Of a stretch of DNA of 64,000 nt, positions 1 to 13,091 are shown in pieces (position 1 is the stretch's first letter; the number at the start of each line of letters is the position of its first letter). Below the pieces are notes generated by a model. That model saw nothing but the letters and a program-made list of their open reading frames with translations, was not told where the DNA came from and did no database searches. The DNA comes from Rostratula benghalensis. Its lineage: Eukaryota; Chordata; Aves; Charadriiformes; Rostratulidae. The position numbers were made by a program, and so were the translations under genes. The stretch covers positions 117,068 to 181,067 of the forward strand of contig VXAI01000338.1 in assembly GCA_013399305.1 (NCBI GenBank), read 5' to 3'.

Positions 1-548
1 ACTGACAAAATGTATATTGTAATAGATGGTTACTGGCAGTTGCTGCTCAGAAGTAAGTAAAGCCACTGTGACTGAGTAGCAGAGGTTGTGTGCTCCCCTC
101 CCTGTTATTACTCTGAAGAGGAGCTGTCAGTATAAAGTGAAACTTTATTTAAAGGTTTTTGGGCGGTAATTGCCAAGAAGTGAGAGACAAATTTTTTACA
201 GACAGGGTCTTCGTGTGATGGGGAGGGCAGAAGGGCTGTGTGTCAGTTGGCTACAGCCTGGTGACATACTGTGGGATCTCAGTAATAACACCAGAAATCA
301 CATCTCCTGTGTTTCCTCTTAAATCCATGCAACAAGGACCTTTCTGAACTATAGGATTTACCTATGGCCAGTTTCTGTGACAGGAGCTGAATGTCAGAAG
401 CATTAAGGCCCGGGGACCTGTGAATACAGGGAGAGGCAGAGAAGGTAAAAAAAACCCAAACAAACCAGTATGATGCTGAGTCCTGGGAGCTGCCACTGCC
501 TGTTCCATAAAACCAGGGAACAGAAAAGCAGGCAGCCAGGCGGTTGCT
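1..548. other. Unannotated unique sequence
   Basis: No repeat, RNA gene or convincing exon is visible here. Short open frames on both strands overlap one another around 400-680 and carry no recognisable domain. The stretch is ordinary AT-rich avian non-coding DNA as far as can be seen. Confidence 0.5.
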
Positions 549-1091
549 TTACCTGCCCAAGGGTCCAGGCTGGGCTGCAGCCACCGCAGACCAGGAGAGG
601 CCTGAGGCCCAGATCTTTGCCAGCTGCTGGTTTTTGCTGGTGCAGGCAGCGTGGGACATCTGAGAGATCAATTTGATTTGACAAGTTAGTTCACTGGCTG
701 TATTTTTTAGCACTTGAAACCTCATATTATGATTATAGAAAGGGAAGAAGCAGGGAACTGTGCCTTTGAAGACTCTTGGCATGTACCAGTGGGAACTGGA
801 TGTTGTGCCATGCCGAACTTGTGCTATGGGATACTGAATAGGGGACTGCAGTATCCCACGAAGCAGGTCTCTGTGGGACTCTTTGGCTCTGGCTGGGCAC
901 CAGTTTCCCACCACTTTTGAAACTTGCAAATTTCCCAATGTTCGCATGATTTTGAGGATATTTTGTCTCAGTAAATCAGCACGCAGATGGCCAATCTTAC
1001 ATTTCTTATACCCACGAAGGTCCTGTTCTTTTGCAGAACAGAAATGCAGTTTGAAGTTTTTCATTATTATCAAGTCTCTTGCAGGATCCAA
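549..1091 (-). other. Unrecognised 180-codon open frame outside known repeats
   Basis: This is the longest open frame in the window outside recognised repeats and gaps (180 codons from ATG). I do not recognise the protein. It has no signal peptide, no obvious membrane segment and no metal-binding or nucleotide-binding motif. The first third is rich in Lys, Arg and Leu. The C-terminal part is Ala/Ser/Gln-rich and runs over a locally GC-richer segment (about 540-620), where stop codons are rarer by chance. Two further minus-strand frames follow upstream at 1165-1443 and 1440-1625, so a decayed processed pseudogene or old transposon on this strand is possible. A chance open frame is the simplest reading. 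Confidence 0.2.
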
Positions 1092-1127
1092 TGCAAATGG
1101 TTATGTGAGATCATACAAACCCATCCG

Positions 1128-1625
1128 CTAGATGACAACCAGACTACTGAATGAGGTTACTGTCTCATACATGCTGATATGATCTGATGATCCTGAAATT
1201 GCTATGCAATTGGTGAGGTTGGCAAGCAAATAGTTGATACATGTGTGCACAGACAGTGCTTTCTGAGTGCTGCGGGTTGTCCATCTGCTGCTTGTTCCTT
1301 GTCTTGGGTGGAGATTTACAAAGAGTTTCAGATGCTGCCCTTTCATCCTGAGAAAGCTGATTGTATTCCAGTGTCATCCGATGCAGCCTTTCTGGGTGAT
1401 GTCTTGCATAACAAAACTTTTCCATGGCAAAATGCGTTGTCAACGCATCATTACTGTCTCTGCTGTAGCTTGTGTTTGTCCTGGAGACCCCTCATGACAT
1501 TCTGATAGTACAGGAGACAGAACTGGCAGCTGTGGTGCTGTTCCTTCAGTCATTGGCAGTTTTGTAAATTCAAGCCATTGTCCTCTAATTCGCATCAATG
1601 CAGCTCTCATGACAATAGTACACAA
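1128..1625 (-). other. Chain of overlapping minus-strand open frames, unrecognised
   Basis: Three minus-strand open frames of 61 to 92 codons (1440-1625, 1165-1443, 1128-1346) overlap end to end in different phases. Together with the 549-1091 frame they cover roughly 1 kb of one strand. This is the pattern expected of a coding-derived sequence broken by frameshifts, such as a processed pseudogene or an old transposon gene. However, I recognise no family, see no poly(A) remnant at the low-coordinate end, and chance cannot be excluded. Confidence 0.2.
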
Positions 1626-4600
1626 GTTGCCTTTATCTTACGGATTATCTCATGACCCCATCTTTGTCACAGGCACTGCAAAAGACACACATGGATAAAT
1701 AATTATCTACCATTATGAATGGAAAAAGGTGCTTGTGTGAGGGTTGGCTGCAAACTAGGCCTTGAGTCTCTAGAAGTGTTGGGGCTGCCTGTCTTCAGAT
1801 CTTGAAGAAAGTGTTAATTTGCTTCTGGAACCACATGCTGAAAGAGAGTTTTTTGGTTTACAGAGGAGGTCAAGAAGAATGCCAGCTATTTTTTGGGAGT
1901 GCAGAGCCATGTAAGTACTTCTAATCACCTGAGGAATCAAGCACATAGATCTATTCTCTCTGAGTACATGTCGTTCAGGGAGAGTCGGAAGGTAAATGGC
2001 TCCTTAAATGCTCCAGTGCATTTATGTGACAGTCACTCACTTTAGTTCCTTCTGTTCATAAGAAACATGTTTTTTTGTATTCCAGTAAAAAGAGAGAAAG
2101 CAAAGGAGATGTAGTGATGAATCTTGCATTACAGTGGATGAATTCATGGATGAAAGATTGCTGTCAGTTCAAACACACTTCAAATGTCAGTAGCAGACTT
2201 CTTCACTTACCTGAAATACTGTTCTGGAGGTGGAAGTCAAGAATATTTTTATAAAATACCCTATTTTAAATTATGTACTTAACTAATAGAAAAGATACTG
2301 AATATGAAAAGCCTATACAGGTTCATTTTTTTGGCAGTGCTTACCAGCATATATATATATCATGCAGAGAAATATTAGGACACTCAGCTGGTCTCAGTGA
2401 ATGGAACAAAAACAAGTGAAAGCTTGATCTTTCAGAAAAAAAAAAGTCTATTTGGAAAAGGATGCATACAGCAAAAGATAATCACACTTAACATGAGAAA
2501 GCTATGGATAATGGAAGAAAATCTCTCTGCTGAGAGTTAGCAGGACACCAATATCCTGGAAACTGAACTATGAGAATGAGTGTGCAATGCTCTAAATGCT
2601 TCCTAAGTGAGATACAGAGCAGTGGACAGGGGCTGAATGCACTCATCGCTTAGGATGGAGTCCTCTGTGGCTTTGGGAACATGTCAATTAGTGCCTGGGA
2701 AAAAAAACATAGGAAGCTTAAGGAACGCAGCAAAATTTGTTTCTTTCATACACTGTAAGAGAAAGAATTTTATTTTTTTTAACCCTGGTTGTTTCTAAGG
2801 TCTGCTAAGGCTTGTTTGTTGTCAAAGATTTTCCTTTGTTCTGCATGTTAAACAACCCAAAACAAAGTCCTCTTGTGTCCTTTCTGGAACCTATTTTCCT
2901 CTCAACCTAAAGCAGTTGTGGGAGTCCGGTTTCTGCAGACTTCCTAAGTGGTTTAAAACAGCCCCAAACTTACGATCCTGGATGTGCTTTTTCTATATGT
3001 TAGAAGGGGGGAAGGTGTTATTATTGCAGACAATTTAAAACCATAACAAAATGTGGGCTCCGGTTTAAATTGAGAACGGAAAGCGAATGGTATTGTAAAG
3101 CTTAGTGTTTATAGGGAAGAATGCTTTTCCTTTTCAGCCTTTTTCTTAAGTCTGAAATTTGTAAGAGGAAGTTCAAAGAGGATATACACATTAGTTCCTA
3201 CTTGGTTATTTTCCATATGTGAGGTCAGTAGATTTCAGCGGATTAGTTTGGGTTCCTGAACAGCTGAAAAGTTTTGAAATCACCTTCCTGAGGTTTTCAA
3301 GCAGGGTATTATAATTTGCAAGGAAAAAGATCAGTTTGAGCAGGTTTCCTGCATTGCCTGTTTACTCAGAAAGTGAGAGTGGTCTGAAACGGGAGATGAG
3401 TGTAATCAAAATAATTTACACATCTCTAAGGCATATCCATTATGGTAATGATTTAAAACTCATCAGACTCTTTAATAACCAGCATACCTTTCAATACCTT
3501 TGAGACACTACCTCCTTCTACACTGCTGATTACAGCCAAAACCTTTTGGGAGAGACTGATTTGTTGTTTCAAGGCAATTTTCATCACACTGAAGAAAAAG
3601 AACCACTGTAGTGGAACCTGGTGTTGTGCAAATAAACAATAGGCAGTGTTTTCTCTGACAAACAACCGTAATTAATCTAATGTGAGGTCACGAAGCAGTT
3701 TTCTCACAATCACTGGGTTCATATTTCTAGAATCAGAAATATTCACCATTTGGGTTCAAATATACTTCTCCCAGCTTCTGTTTAAAAGTGAACTGAAGTG
3801 AGAGGTCCTCATTTAATATTTACATTGATTTATCTCAAAATCTGTAAGCAGACTTTACCAAAGATTTGGAATAAATAAACAAACCTAACACACAATGTAG
3901 GTATAGAGAAAGATGAGGGAATGGCAATGAATCCAGTTTCACTAGCAATGCCTTACAGAAATTAGAGAAATACACTTCATATGCATGGATGTGGTGGAGA
4001 TGTAAACAAGGGAAGCTTTGAGTTAATGTATGAAAGAGTTAATTTCAAAATAATTAATCTGATTTTTTTTGCAGATGCTGAGGCTAGCAGAATTTCTGAG
4101 AATCTGTTCCGTAATCAGGTGCTTCGCACTGTTGAAAATATTTTTTAACTGACCTGCAGAGGGAAAGGTGATGTTTTAAAGGTGCAAATTGTGTTTGAAG
4201 CAGTGTCTGGTTCTGCTCCAGGAAGAACAGATGTTGAGTAGCCTCAGCTACAAGTAGTTGGTTAGGAGTACTATGTTTATTACTTTGCTCTCTTTTAAGG
4301 CCTGTAAATCCCAATGTCCTTTACATTTCTCTCCTGCACATTTTCTGTTTCTTTTGAGTAATTTTTTGACATCCAGTGTACAGGTACACAGCACTATATG
4401 CTGGATGTAGAAAGAAATATACTTAGCCATTAACATTGTATGATCTTGTAATTAGTTTATTTGTTAATATATAAACAAAGGAAATACACATAAGGTATGA
4501 TTAGGGCTGGGGTTAGCCTTTTAAATGTCATTAATATACAGGCTTATGCATGTCTATGAGCCATTACAATCAAGATATACTTGAACCTCATAAAGAATTT

Positions 4601-5880
4601 TATAAATAATGCAAAAGATGAACTAATCTCATTACAGAGATTACATTATTGGTATTATGTGTGCATAGGCACTTTAGTTCTGTATAAGCTCCAGGGTATT
4701 CTTTGGTATAAATTGTAATTTATTAATTGCAAGAAAGAAGAATGCGAAGAGTCACTCTAGAGAGTCCTTGATTTATTTAAATTGCTTGCTAACAAGAGTT
4801 CAAATTTACAGTGTGTAGAAAGCAAAGGGCAGAAATCCTTATGTACCTCATTCACAGTGAAAATTGTGTCTTATTCCTTGTCTTCATCGGATAAAATGGA
4901 TCCCCCAAATTATGCTTTCCCTTATGATCACGGAGTTCATTTAACTGTGGAGAGGTTGTGTCCTTTTGAGAAGCCTTAAGTCTTATTAAAATCTCAGAGG
5001 TTTTAGACAGGAACTAGAATGTTACCACTTCAGATTGAACACTACTTTCTTCTTCTGGTTTTATTTGCGTTGTTTCCAGTGACCCTGCTAAAGTTAGGAT
5101 CGACTCTGAAAATTAAACTAAGAGTTGAAAGTGACTCTATGTTTTGTCTTTTTCCTATTTTTTTCCTGTTCGTTCATGACTGCTGCTGAAATGCTCTCAG
5201 CCCACGGAGGATTTTCTTGTGACAGCCCTGCCAGTGTGAAAAATATTGCAAAGGCAAATACAGGAAGTCATGTGCAGCATTTACCTTCTGTTCTTACATT
5301 AGAAACTGCTCTCCTGGGCTTGACATACATTCATTAGAGTGAGAGCTGCTCCTTCAAGTAGTGATTCACTGTATCTATGCCAAGACCTTGTTTAGTGAAG
5401 CTTTCTTTAAACTCTTGCTGCTTCTGAAGGAGGAGCCTTCTTGCTTCCAGGTAAAAAGGTGATGATTGTCCCACTGTCCAAAATTTTGTCCTGCAAAAGA
5501 AGAGATAGATTTCCAAGTGATCACAAGTGTAGACCTGGTCAAAGCCTGGAGCAAGCCGGTGGTGCTGCTCCCACTGGCTGCAGTCATTTTTGGATCAGAC
5601 CACGAAACCAGCCCAGGCAAAATTTCCAGACGAGCACTGAGTTTTGTCTTTGCTCAAGCAACATTTGAATTGGCTTCACTCACTGAAAGATTAGGAAATT
5701 GGTTTTCTAACATATGTATTTGGAAACTTTTATTTGAAGTTACGAGATTAATATACAATATCTAAACCAAAGAAATAATTTCCAGGACAGTGTAAAAGAC
5801 ATATAAGTAATTGTCTTCTCAATTCTCAGCTTCATCTGTACAAATGTCACATTATTGGCCCAGAGAGCAGTTTAGCCAGC
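1626..5880. other. Unique AT-rich sequence without recognised genes or repeats
   Basis: Open frames in this stretch are all under 100 codons, are scattered over both strands and show no domain. The only simple repeat of note is a short AT run near 2349-2361. Nothing else can be supported. Confidence 0.5.
2349..2361. repeat. Short (AT)n microsatellite
   Basis: Uninterrupted alternating A and T over about 13 bases in otherwise mixed sequence. It is short enough to be stable and has no evident function. Confidence 0.8.
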
Positions 5881-6240
5881 CCTAACATGAATCTGTGTTT
5901 TTAAAAGTGCACTCTATCTCCGCCGTTTCCATTCCCTTCCTGGAAGAGAACAGGTTTATTGTGCCATTATTGTCATCAGAGGAAATAGCACTGGGCTGCA
6001 AGACTTTAGAAATTGCTTCCATTGATTTGGCTTTGTCAGCCCAACAGCTGTCTCCCAGCACTGCTCTCCTTAACGAACGTCAGTGCTCCCGTCACTCCAG
6101 TCTTCACAGAAAGATAAAGATATCTTCTTCCTTTCAGTTTCAGGGGATGAGTGTGTGCATAGGATTCTGTCCAATTCAAATCAAGGTTTCACCTTTCATA
6201 GGTTTTGCTCATCTGTATAAACTCAGGTGGCACTGACGGA
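5881..6240. other. CpG-containing block in AT-rich surroundings; candidate conserved element
   Basis: This block has more even base composition than its flanks and keeps several CpG dinucleotides, for example around 5930, 6073-6078, 6092 and 6236. A 113-codon frame (5895-6236, plus) stays open across it but has no recognisable domain and no splice or promoter context. Retained CpGs and a GATA-like site near 6115-6122 are compatible with a regulatory element. This is inference only. Confidence 0.25.
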
Positions 6241-9200
6241 GAATAAAAAGTACCCTGTGAAATATGTCTGATGAGAAAAAGACATTTCCCAGCGTAAAAG
6301 AGTTTTTGAAATATGTTTGTTATTTTTCCCAAAACTTTTTCATAGAGTCAACAAAGAAAAGCAAGTTCAGCTGTAATGCTCATAAAATTCGTACTTCTCT
6401 GAGTTCTTAATATTATATTGAAAAGAATAAATCTACTGGACTGTGTTATTCATATTAAAACATTCCTGGATAGAGTAAGCTTAAAAGACTGATATTTAAA
6501 GTTGTGCCACTCAGCTATGCACTACTCCAAAAGGTTGCTCTGTTTTCCTTGGAGCATGGTTTGCAACACCCATGATGTATGATCATTAGAAGAAGATTTG
6601 ACGTTTCTATTTCCACACAGTTCTGTTGGATTCCAGCAACAGGTCATGGTCTGAGCACATTTTGAACCTTTTTCATTAAGAGAAAAGCTAGACAAATTGT
6701 GTCCAGTTCCCCTATCTAAAACAAGTGTAACAGGCCAGCTTCTCCTCTAGTTCTAATAAATGTTACAGGACTTTATTTCTAAATGGAGAACTTTCTTGTT
6801 AAAATATTTACTCCTTATGATGCAAATATAGAATGTTTATGCACAACTCAACCAGAATTATCCTAAGAGTGAATCTGTTTGGTTTTCCCCTTGCATCTCG
6901 GATTAAGTCTCTGTAATAGAGAACTGTACTGTGATTATCTGTTATGTTGGGAAAAAAATGCTCAATCTAAATTAATTTTTCCTATAGTTTTTTAAATTAA
7001 ATCAGTTTGTGGGGAGTGCAAATCCAGAAAAAATATTGTTTAGGGAAAACAGGTGCTTTTTGTATACTTTTTTCTTCATAAAACTCACCGCAAGTAAAAA
7101 AAAAATGTCGTCAATCTGCATTTTCAAAGCACATTAAAATATTTCTTGCCTGTATTAAAAATGTACATTTTTTTTTAGAATTTCTAATACCTGTGAATCT
7201 TGGTAATTACTTTAGTTTCAAATATTCCTGTTTTATCATTTTTATGTGCTCTACACAACCACTGTTACGTACATGTGAATTATGTTTACGTAATCCACTA
7301 CATTTACAGATCACTTTTGTCTGAAAATTCTAAAATTCTTCCCATTGACAATGCAATTCTATGTTATTTCCTTATAAGTTTTGCTTTTTCAAATATTTAA
7401 CTACTGCATACAGTAACAATATAAACCATCAATCACTTATCCCAAAAGATCATGGGAAATTTGATCCTATACTGAGCTGTATTTTGTCAGCAACTTTGGT
7501 AAATGTTAAATTTTGTTTCCTTAACTGTAGCTAGGAAAATTAACAACCACTTTAGAAATTAATTTGGAAGATGTGTTCCATGAGTTTTATTTTTTATCTT
7601 TTTGTTGTCAAATTTCAGACATTGCAATTAGTCACTGATTAAACACTGCCATGCTACGTATATGGACATTTACTACTTCAAACAGGCTAGAAGAATGCAA
7701 TATATTAGTTTTAATGAACAAATTAGGTTGACATCTCTCTGTACGTGAATCTAGAACACACTAATATAGAGATGATCTGCCAATTCTGATTTTAGTAATA
7801 ATTGGTCTTGATTCTTAATGTTCTTGGTGTAGATTGGGATATGACCTAGGGGCAAACACTGTTGTTTGCTTTCATACTGTTTAAACATGTGTGTGCAAAT
7901 AATGATTTTACAGCTCTTAGTTAGACCCAGGGAAGTCTTCTCCTTGCATGACACCCTTAGGCACAAAAGCGGGCTCTCAAAGCCAGTGGAACATGTTTGG
8001 TGGCTTTCCTGATAAATGCAGCAGCTTCAGTTTAATGGATAATGCTTTGGCTGACTTTTAGGCAAATGTAATTGATTCTACTTCTTTTCTTTCCTAAGGA
8101 TGCTGAATTCTTCACCAAGAACCTTGAAGACCATATTATGGTCTTTAAGGCAATGGTATCTTGCAGATTCCATTACACAGCTCCTTGATTTTTTGAAATC
8201 TGTTAAGGGCAGAGGTGCTTTATTAGAAATAATGGCAACCACTATTTTGTTTTCTCTGTTCAAGTCACATGAACGCACTGAATCATGAAGAATGAATGTG
8301 ACTAACTGCTACTGATGGATCTACGTGCTGGAATACAACAGTGGAGGGGTGAGGAAGAGGTCCTTGCTCTAGTTTCAAGGGAGAACCATGTGGATGAATT
8401 ATATTATGCTTTAGAGGGAATGCTTGGTCAAGGGCATGAGTACACTGCCGCCATGTTTGCTGGAGAAATTACTTTTTCCCTGCTCAGAGCTGCTCCTTTC
8501 TTCTCCTGCTGCCAGCAGTTGTTGACTTCTCTGTCTTGGTGGGAACTCTCTAATGGGTGAGTTTAGCAGAAGACCTGCCATTTAAAGTACTTCAGTCTAA
8601 CTCTGATTTTCTGCCTCTAATCTCTCCAGCTGTAGAGGGATATGAGGTCTCTTAGTGAACATTCTCATCTCAGCGACGGCATTTTGCCAGGATGCTTCTT
8701 CACATTAATTTCTGGAAAATTGTGGACTATAGTCCCAAGTTTCTGTTTGACCAAAACTGGCAATTTTTACTGAATGGTTGACTGAAAATAGAAAGCTAAC
8801 GAAATTTGATAGCTTTACAATGGAATTGTTACAAGTGGGAAAATTGGACAGTTCTCTATTAAAATAGATTTAGAATCTTAAATGTGTGTTATTTGTTGTT
8901 ACTTATAGATGTAATAGATTGACCAGTTACCTTTGCCCTTGGAGAACGTAAAACTGTGAAAATACTGTCTACTTTTAAACCTATCAACATGCTTAATTAC
9001 CTCACTAAAATAGTTGTTTCACTAAATCAGTTACTTTAATAATTCTATGTGTCAGGAATAGAAAGAACAGTCAAGGTGCTCTTTAAATGGATCATGTAGC
9101 AACACTACATGTGGAAAGACAGGGTAAACAGCCAGGCTGAAAATGTAGCCAAAGACAAAACATTCCTCTGCTGATGTGTGGTAAGTGTTAGCTGAAGGTA

Positions 9201-10319
9201 TTCAGCACCTCACAGGATCAGGCCTTGTATGATTAAATTGCTGTACAAACCCGTAGTAATATATCCTTAAATAATAAAGTGAAAGGGGAGATAGGAAAGT
9301 TGGGTGGGAACAAAACTAGCTCAGTATGTTAGAAAGATTATTGTTTGAGTTCTTAGTATTTAATGGCTGAGTTTGCAGTGGGGCGACTGAAATCAGCAGC
9401 AGTGTTGTTCTGGCCAGTTATTCGGTGGGAATGTCGACCTGAGAAACAACACCGTGGTATGTACAACTCAGGTCAGACACGTCTCTGATTTCTGACCACT
9501 TTTTCTCTTGGTGGTGTTTATTTTCTTCCCAGAAAATATGGTAATATTTGGGTTTATTCAGTCTTGTGGCAGTCTTGTACTTATTCTAATGCCTCTTGTT
9601 GAACCCAACCCACGTTATCCCTTCATGTAAATAACTAGCTAATTTAGACCTAAGCCCTAAAAGCTTAAGGCTGAGTGAGCTGGACCAAAGGAAAATAATA
9701 TGTCCTCACATGGAATGGAGCACAGAACAAAAGTTCTTTGACCCTTAAGCAATGCTTGCCTGCAATTTAAGCAGTACTGCATAGCATTGGCTCTGTTTGG
9801 AGGGTGTAAGCACAACTTGTCCCCAGTTACTTCCTTTCTGGGGTCAAGCGAGAAGAAGTATCAGTGAGCAGAGGGCTGGTGGGATGTGTGGAGCTTGGTA
9901 TTCTCTCCTGCTCTGGAATATCATGCCTAACATGTCAGGAGTGACAACATTCTTCTGTTTGCAATGTTCTTCTGAGGTGTGGGCTCATGAGATGGCAGAA
10001 AGTGAGTGTGAATTTTCATTTCCTTCCTGTGGGCTGTTGTCCACATATCTCTTCAAGAGGGCTGGATGTTATCTGTTAGAGTAGCCCTTACAGGTGGGTA
10101 GCCATAAACAAACCACTCCATCTGTCAGTTTAGGGAAAAATTAGAAAACAGAGGACTTGATTTTCTACAGGAAATCTACAAGAAATTTATTTGTGCGCTG
10201 TCAGAAATACAATCTTTGTAGAGACAGAGGATGATTGACATTGCAGTTTGTGAAATTCCAGTGAAAGAGACTCTTTTTTTCCCACAGAAATGTAGGAATA
10301 ATCTCTGTCACAGGTAGGA
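6241..10319. other. Unique AT-rich sequence without recognised genes or repeats
   Basis: No CR1 tail, LTR or RNA gene is visible. Open frames reach at most about 95 codons (9797-10084, plus) and show no domain. Poly(A) and poly(T) runs of 8 to 10 bases are common and unremarkable. Confidence 0.5.
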
Positions 10320-10341
10320 CTTTTTTTATAGTTGATACAAG

Positions 10342-10366
10342 ACCCGGCCCCTGGCCCCGCCGCAGG
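10342..10366. other. 25-base GC-rich micro-island followed by a splice-donor-like site
   Basis: About 25 bases are almost entirely G and C with several CpGs, set in strongly AT-rich sequence. The island ends in CAG followed by GTAAAG, a good match to a 5' splice donor at about 10,365-10,371. No open coding frame or matching acceptor can be argued upstream. It may be a chance patch, a fragment of a GC-rich repeat, or the end of a non-coding exon. Confidence 0.3.
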
Positions 10367-10371
10367 TAAAG

Positions 10372-12480
10372 TTTCTTCACTGTTATAAACTGTTAACTTT
10401 TATCAGGCCATATGTAATGCACCTTGGAGACACCAGGCCAAAGCAGTAATATTTCTACTTCTCTGGTGATGCTTGGAATCCTCAGACATAATTTAAGGCT
10501 TTTTGGTATAGGCACAATACATGTACACAATAGAAAGACAACTTCTCTCTCTACGCAATTACCTTTTTATCAACTTCCTAGCATCAACATTCCATCAGAA
10601 GGCAACCAAATTTCTTGTTCTGCCTGTGTCTGCATGTTAAATGGTGTGAGAAATCACCAGGTGGTGACTTGCTGAAAAGCCATGATATATAAAATTCAAC
10701 TAATATGCATTTATTACATTCATGCTATTCAGATATCTTCGGACCTAATAATGTTAACTCCCAGATCATTGTGAGACATCTTATTCTAAAGCTAAAATTA
10801 TTCCTGCGTATGTCATGCAAAAATACATATATATCATGTGGTTTCCATCACTCCCTAATTAAGCGAGTGTACTTAGAATGTTTTAAATGATCATAAGAAT
10901 CTGAATTATTTAATCCTAAAAAGCAAGGTAAATATAAATGCTCAATATCCAGATTCCTAGCATAGCTGTAATTGTTAAATCATGTCCTCCTGAATTTCCT
11001 AAGTATGATAGTTTGGAAGGCTTACCACTGAACCCTTGTGAGGTGGCATAGACCTTTGAAAACAGTGCACCATTGGCTTGATGAAACATGTTGCCATTGA
11101 CTGGGGCTAGCAACTCACATCTATGCTTAGTCATACCAAAATGAGTCATGACTAATTTTGAAATAATTAAGCTCATCATGGTAGAAAAAATTCTCTTAAT
11201 GTGCGTGACAGAAGTCTGCAAATGGCACAGGGTAATATGTAAATATAAGGCAGAAATGTAAAGAGGCCTGTAGATCATATGGAAATTTAAATAATAGCCA
11301 CTGAATGACAATTCAGCTGAAAGATTTTGGGCAAATAGCATGAGAATAGATGGTATTGATGTGAAGTGTGTAGCCTGTTAAAAATGCATGCATATGCAAA
11401 TTGTGGTCAGATTCTTAGTATAAAAGCAAATTTGATATATGAAACTCTTTCACTGCTAGTAATCAACAAGACGTATGGGAAGTTAGGCATAAAAGAGGTG
11501 TCACTATCTTGGTTTTTGTGCTCAGATCAAGATTGCAAAGCCTGGCATAATTTGTCATCAACCCAATGACTTCAGATGAATTCTGGCAGCTCGTAGGAAT
11601 CGAAAGGGGCCTTGTTGGTTTTCTTTAATATTCTCTATGAGTGAATCAACTTCTGAATATTGCATGTTCCATAAGGAAATCAGTTTCATCTGTCAATCAT
11701 TAAATGTCCTCAAATACATATAAAGATACATCTTAGCCCATCTGCATGAAAGCAGGTATCTGCTGGAGAAAAAAACAACCAATGCATGAAGAAATCTTGT
11801 GTGTTGAGTTAGATTCCTTAGAAATGTAACCCACACAAACGAGACCAGGTTTCTTACAATTTGGAGTGGTTTTTTTTAAGATCACAACAATATTCCGATT
11901 TTATTTTGATAAAATAACATACATTAAAATGGTGTATTTCAAGTCATACAGGCCTTTAAATAAAGTGAAAACCTCAAATAACAGTCAGATTCTTTATACC
12001 TGAGACCTGAATTTGGACAGGGCATTCATATGAGAAACCCAATGCCTGACATTTACAGTTTCATGCTTCTATACATTTAAAAAACATGGTCAGATAGAAA
12101 CTTTGGTGGTGGGGAAGTAAGATGAAGACCTTTCACTATTTTTAACATTTTTTTCCTGTTAAAAATAGTTTTTTCGGCAAGGGAGCAGAACATTGCTAAA
12201 GAAAGGTTAAGTCCCAGCCAAAATGTACCAAGGTCATGTCTGTTGGGTGAGCATGCAAAGTGGACAGTGGGGTTTTGGTTTTACAGTCTCAACCCACCTT
12301 GCAGCCTCAAATATGCTTTGGGGTTTTTTCCATCTCTAAACCTTCATATTACTGCCACGGCACGCCAGCCTCTGCTTTCCTTGAAATGCAGCAGCCTACT
12401 GTCATGGTGCCTGACTTCAGGAGGAAAGCTGCTTGCTCTGCAAAATGACCATCTGAAACAGGGGATGTTTGGGACCTAGC
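10372..12480. other. Unique sequence with one 141-codon minus-strand open frame
   Basis: A 141-codon open frame lies on the minus strand at 10,916-11,341. It has hydrophobic stretches at both ends but no recognisable domain. Its low GC content makes the length mildly surprising, yet no other line of evidence supports a gene. The rest of the stretch holds nothing recognisable apart from the hairpin near 12,150. Confidence 0.35.
12135..12169. repeat. Perfect 12-bp inverted repeat, 11-base loop
   Basis: Bases 12,135-12,146 are the exact reverse complement of 12,158-12,169, with an 11-base T-rich loop. The stem is mostly A/T. It could extrude as a hairpin or be a chance palindrome. No flanking target duplication marks it as a transposon end. 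Confidence 0.7.
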
Positions 12481-13091
12481 TTACATGTTTTCTTTAGTCT
12501 GACTGCCAAGGCCACCCTGGCCACTGAGGGTGTCCACCATGCCACTGGGGACTGGGGAGAGGCCCTAGACAAGCAGTGGGGGGGTCATGTTCTGCTTCAG
12601 CACCAGGGCTGAGCAGAACCTTTGTGGTCCCTGGCACACACATCATTCCTGGTTTTCCATCAAGGGAACTGCCCCGTATGGGGGCAAAGAGATGGGATAT
12701 GGAGCAACATTTACAGAAAGCAGCCAGCGGAGAGGTTTGGAATATGCTGTGAAAGAAGGGAAATATGTGGAATCTTGCTAACCAAGGCATCCTTCCAGCT
12801 GAGAAGAATAGCAAATACCAGAGGTGAGTGGCAGGACAGAAGAGGCTTTCTTAGAAACTTTTGCCCTGTAGATACCATGGCCAAAATCCAGAGCCTAACC
12901 CTCCAAACCTTATGGGATATGTTTTCTACAAAGACAGTGGTGGCGACCAGGTTCCTCGGTAAACATGACTGGATGGAACAGGGACTGAAGCCCTTGGAAA
13001 GACAGTTAAACTTGAAATAATCTCTAAAGGTTCCTTTTGTTGCCAGTCCCAGAAGCTGATTTGTCTCCCAAAAGTAAAATTTGCCAAGCAC
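12481..13091. other. GC-richer patch with overlapping open frames on both strands
   Basis: This patch is clearly richer in G and C than its surroundings, mainly at 12,490-12,700. Open frames of 132 codons (12,622-13,020, plus) and 126 codons (12,711-13,091, minus) overlap each other, and 106 codons are open at 12,494-12,814 on the minus strand. Overlap on opposite strands shows that at least some are by-products of composition. I recognise none of the products. An old decayed repeat is possible. Confidence 0.3.
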
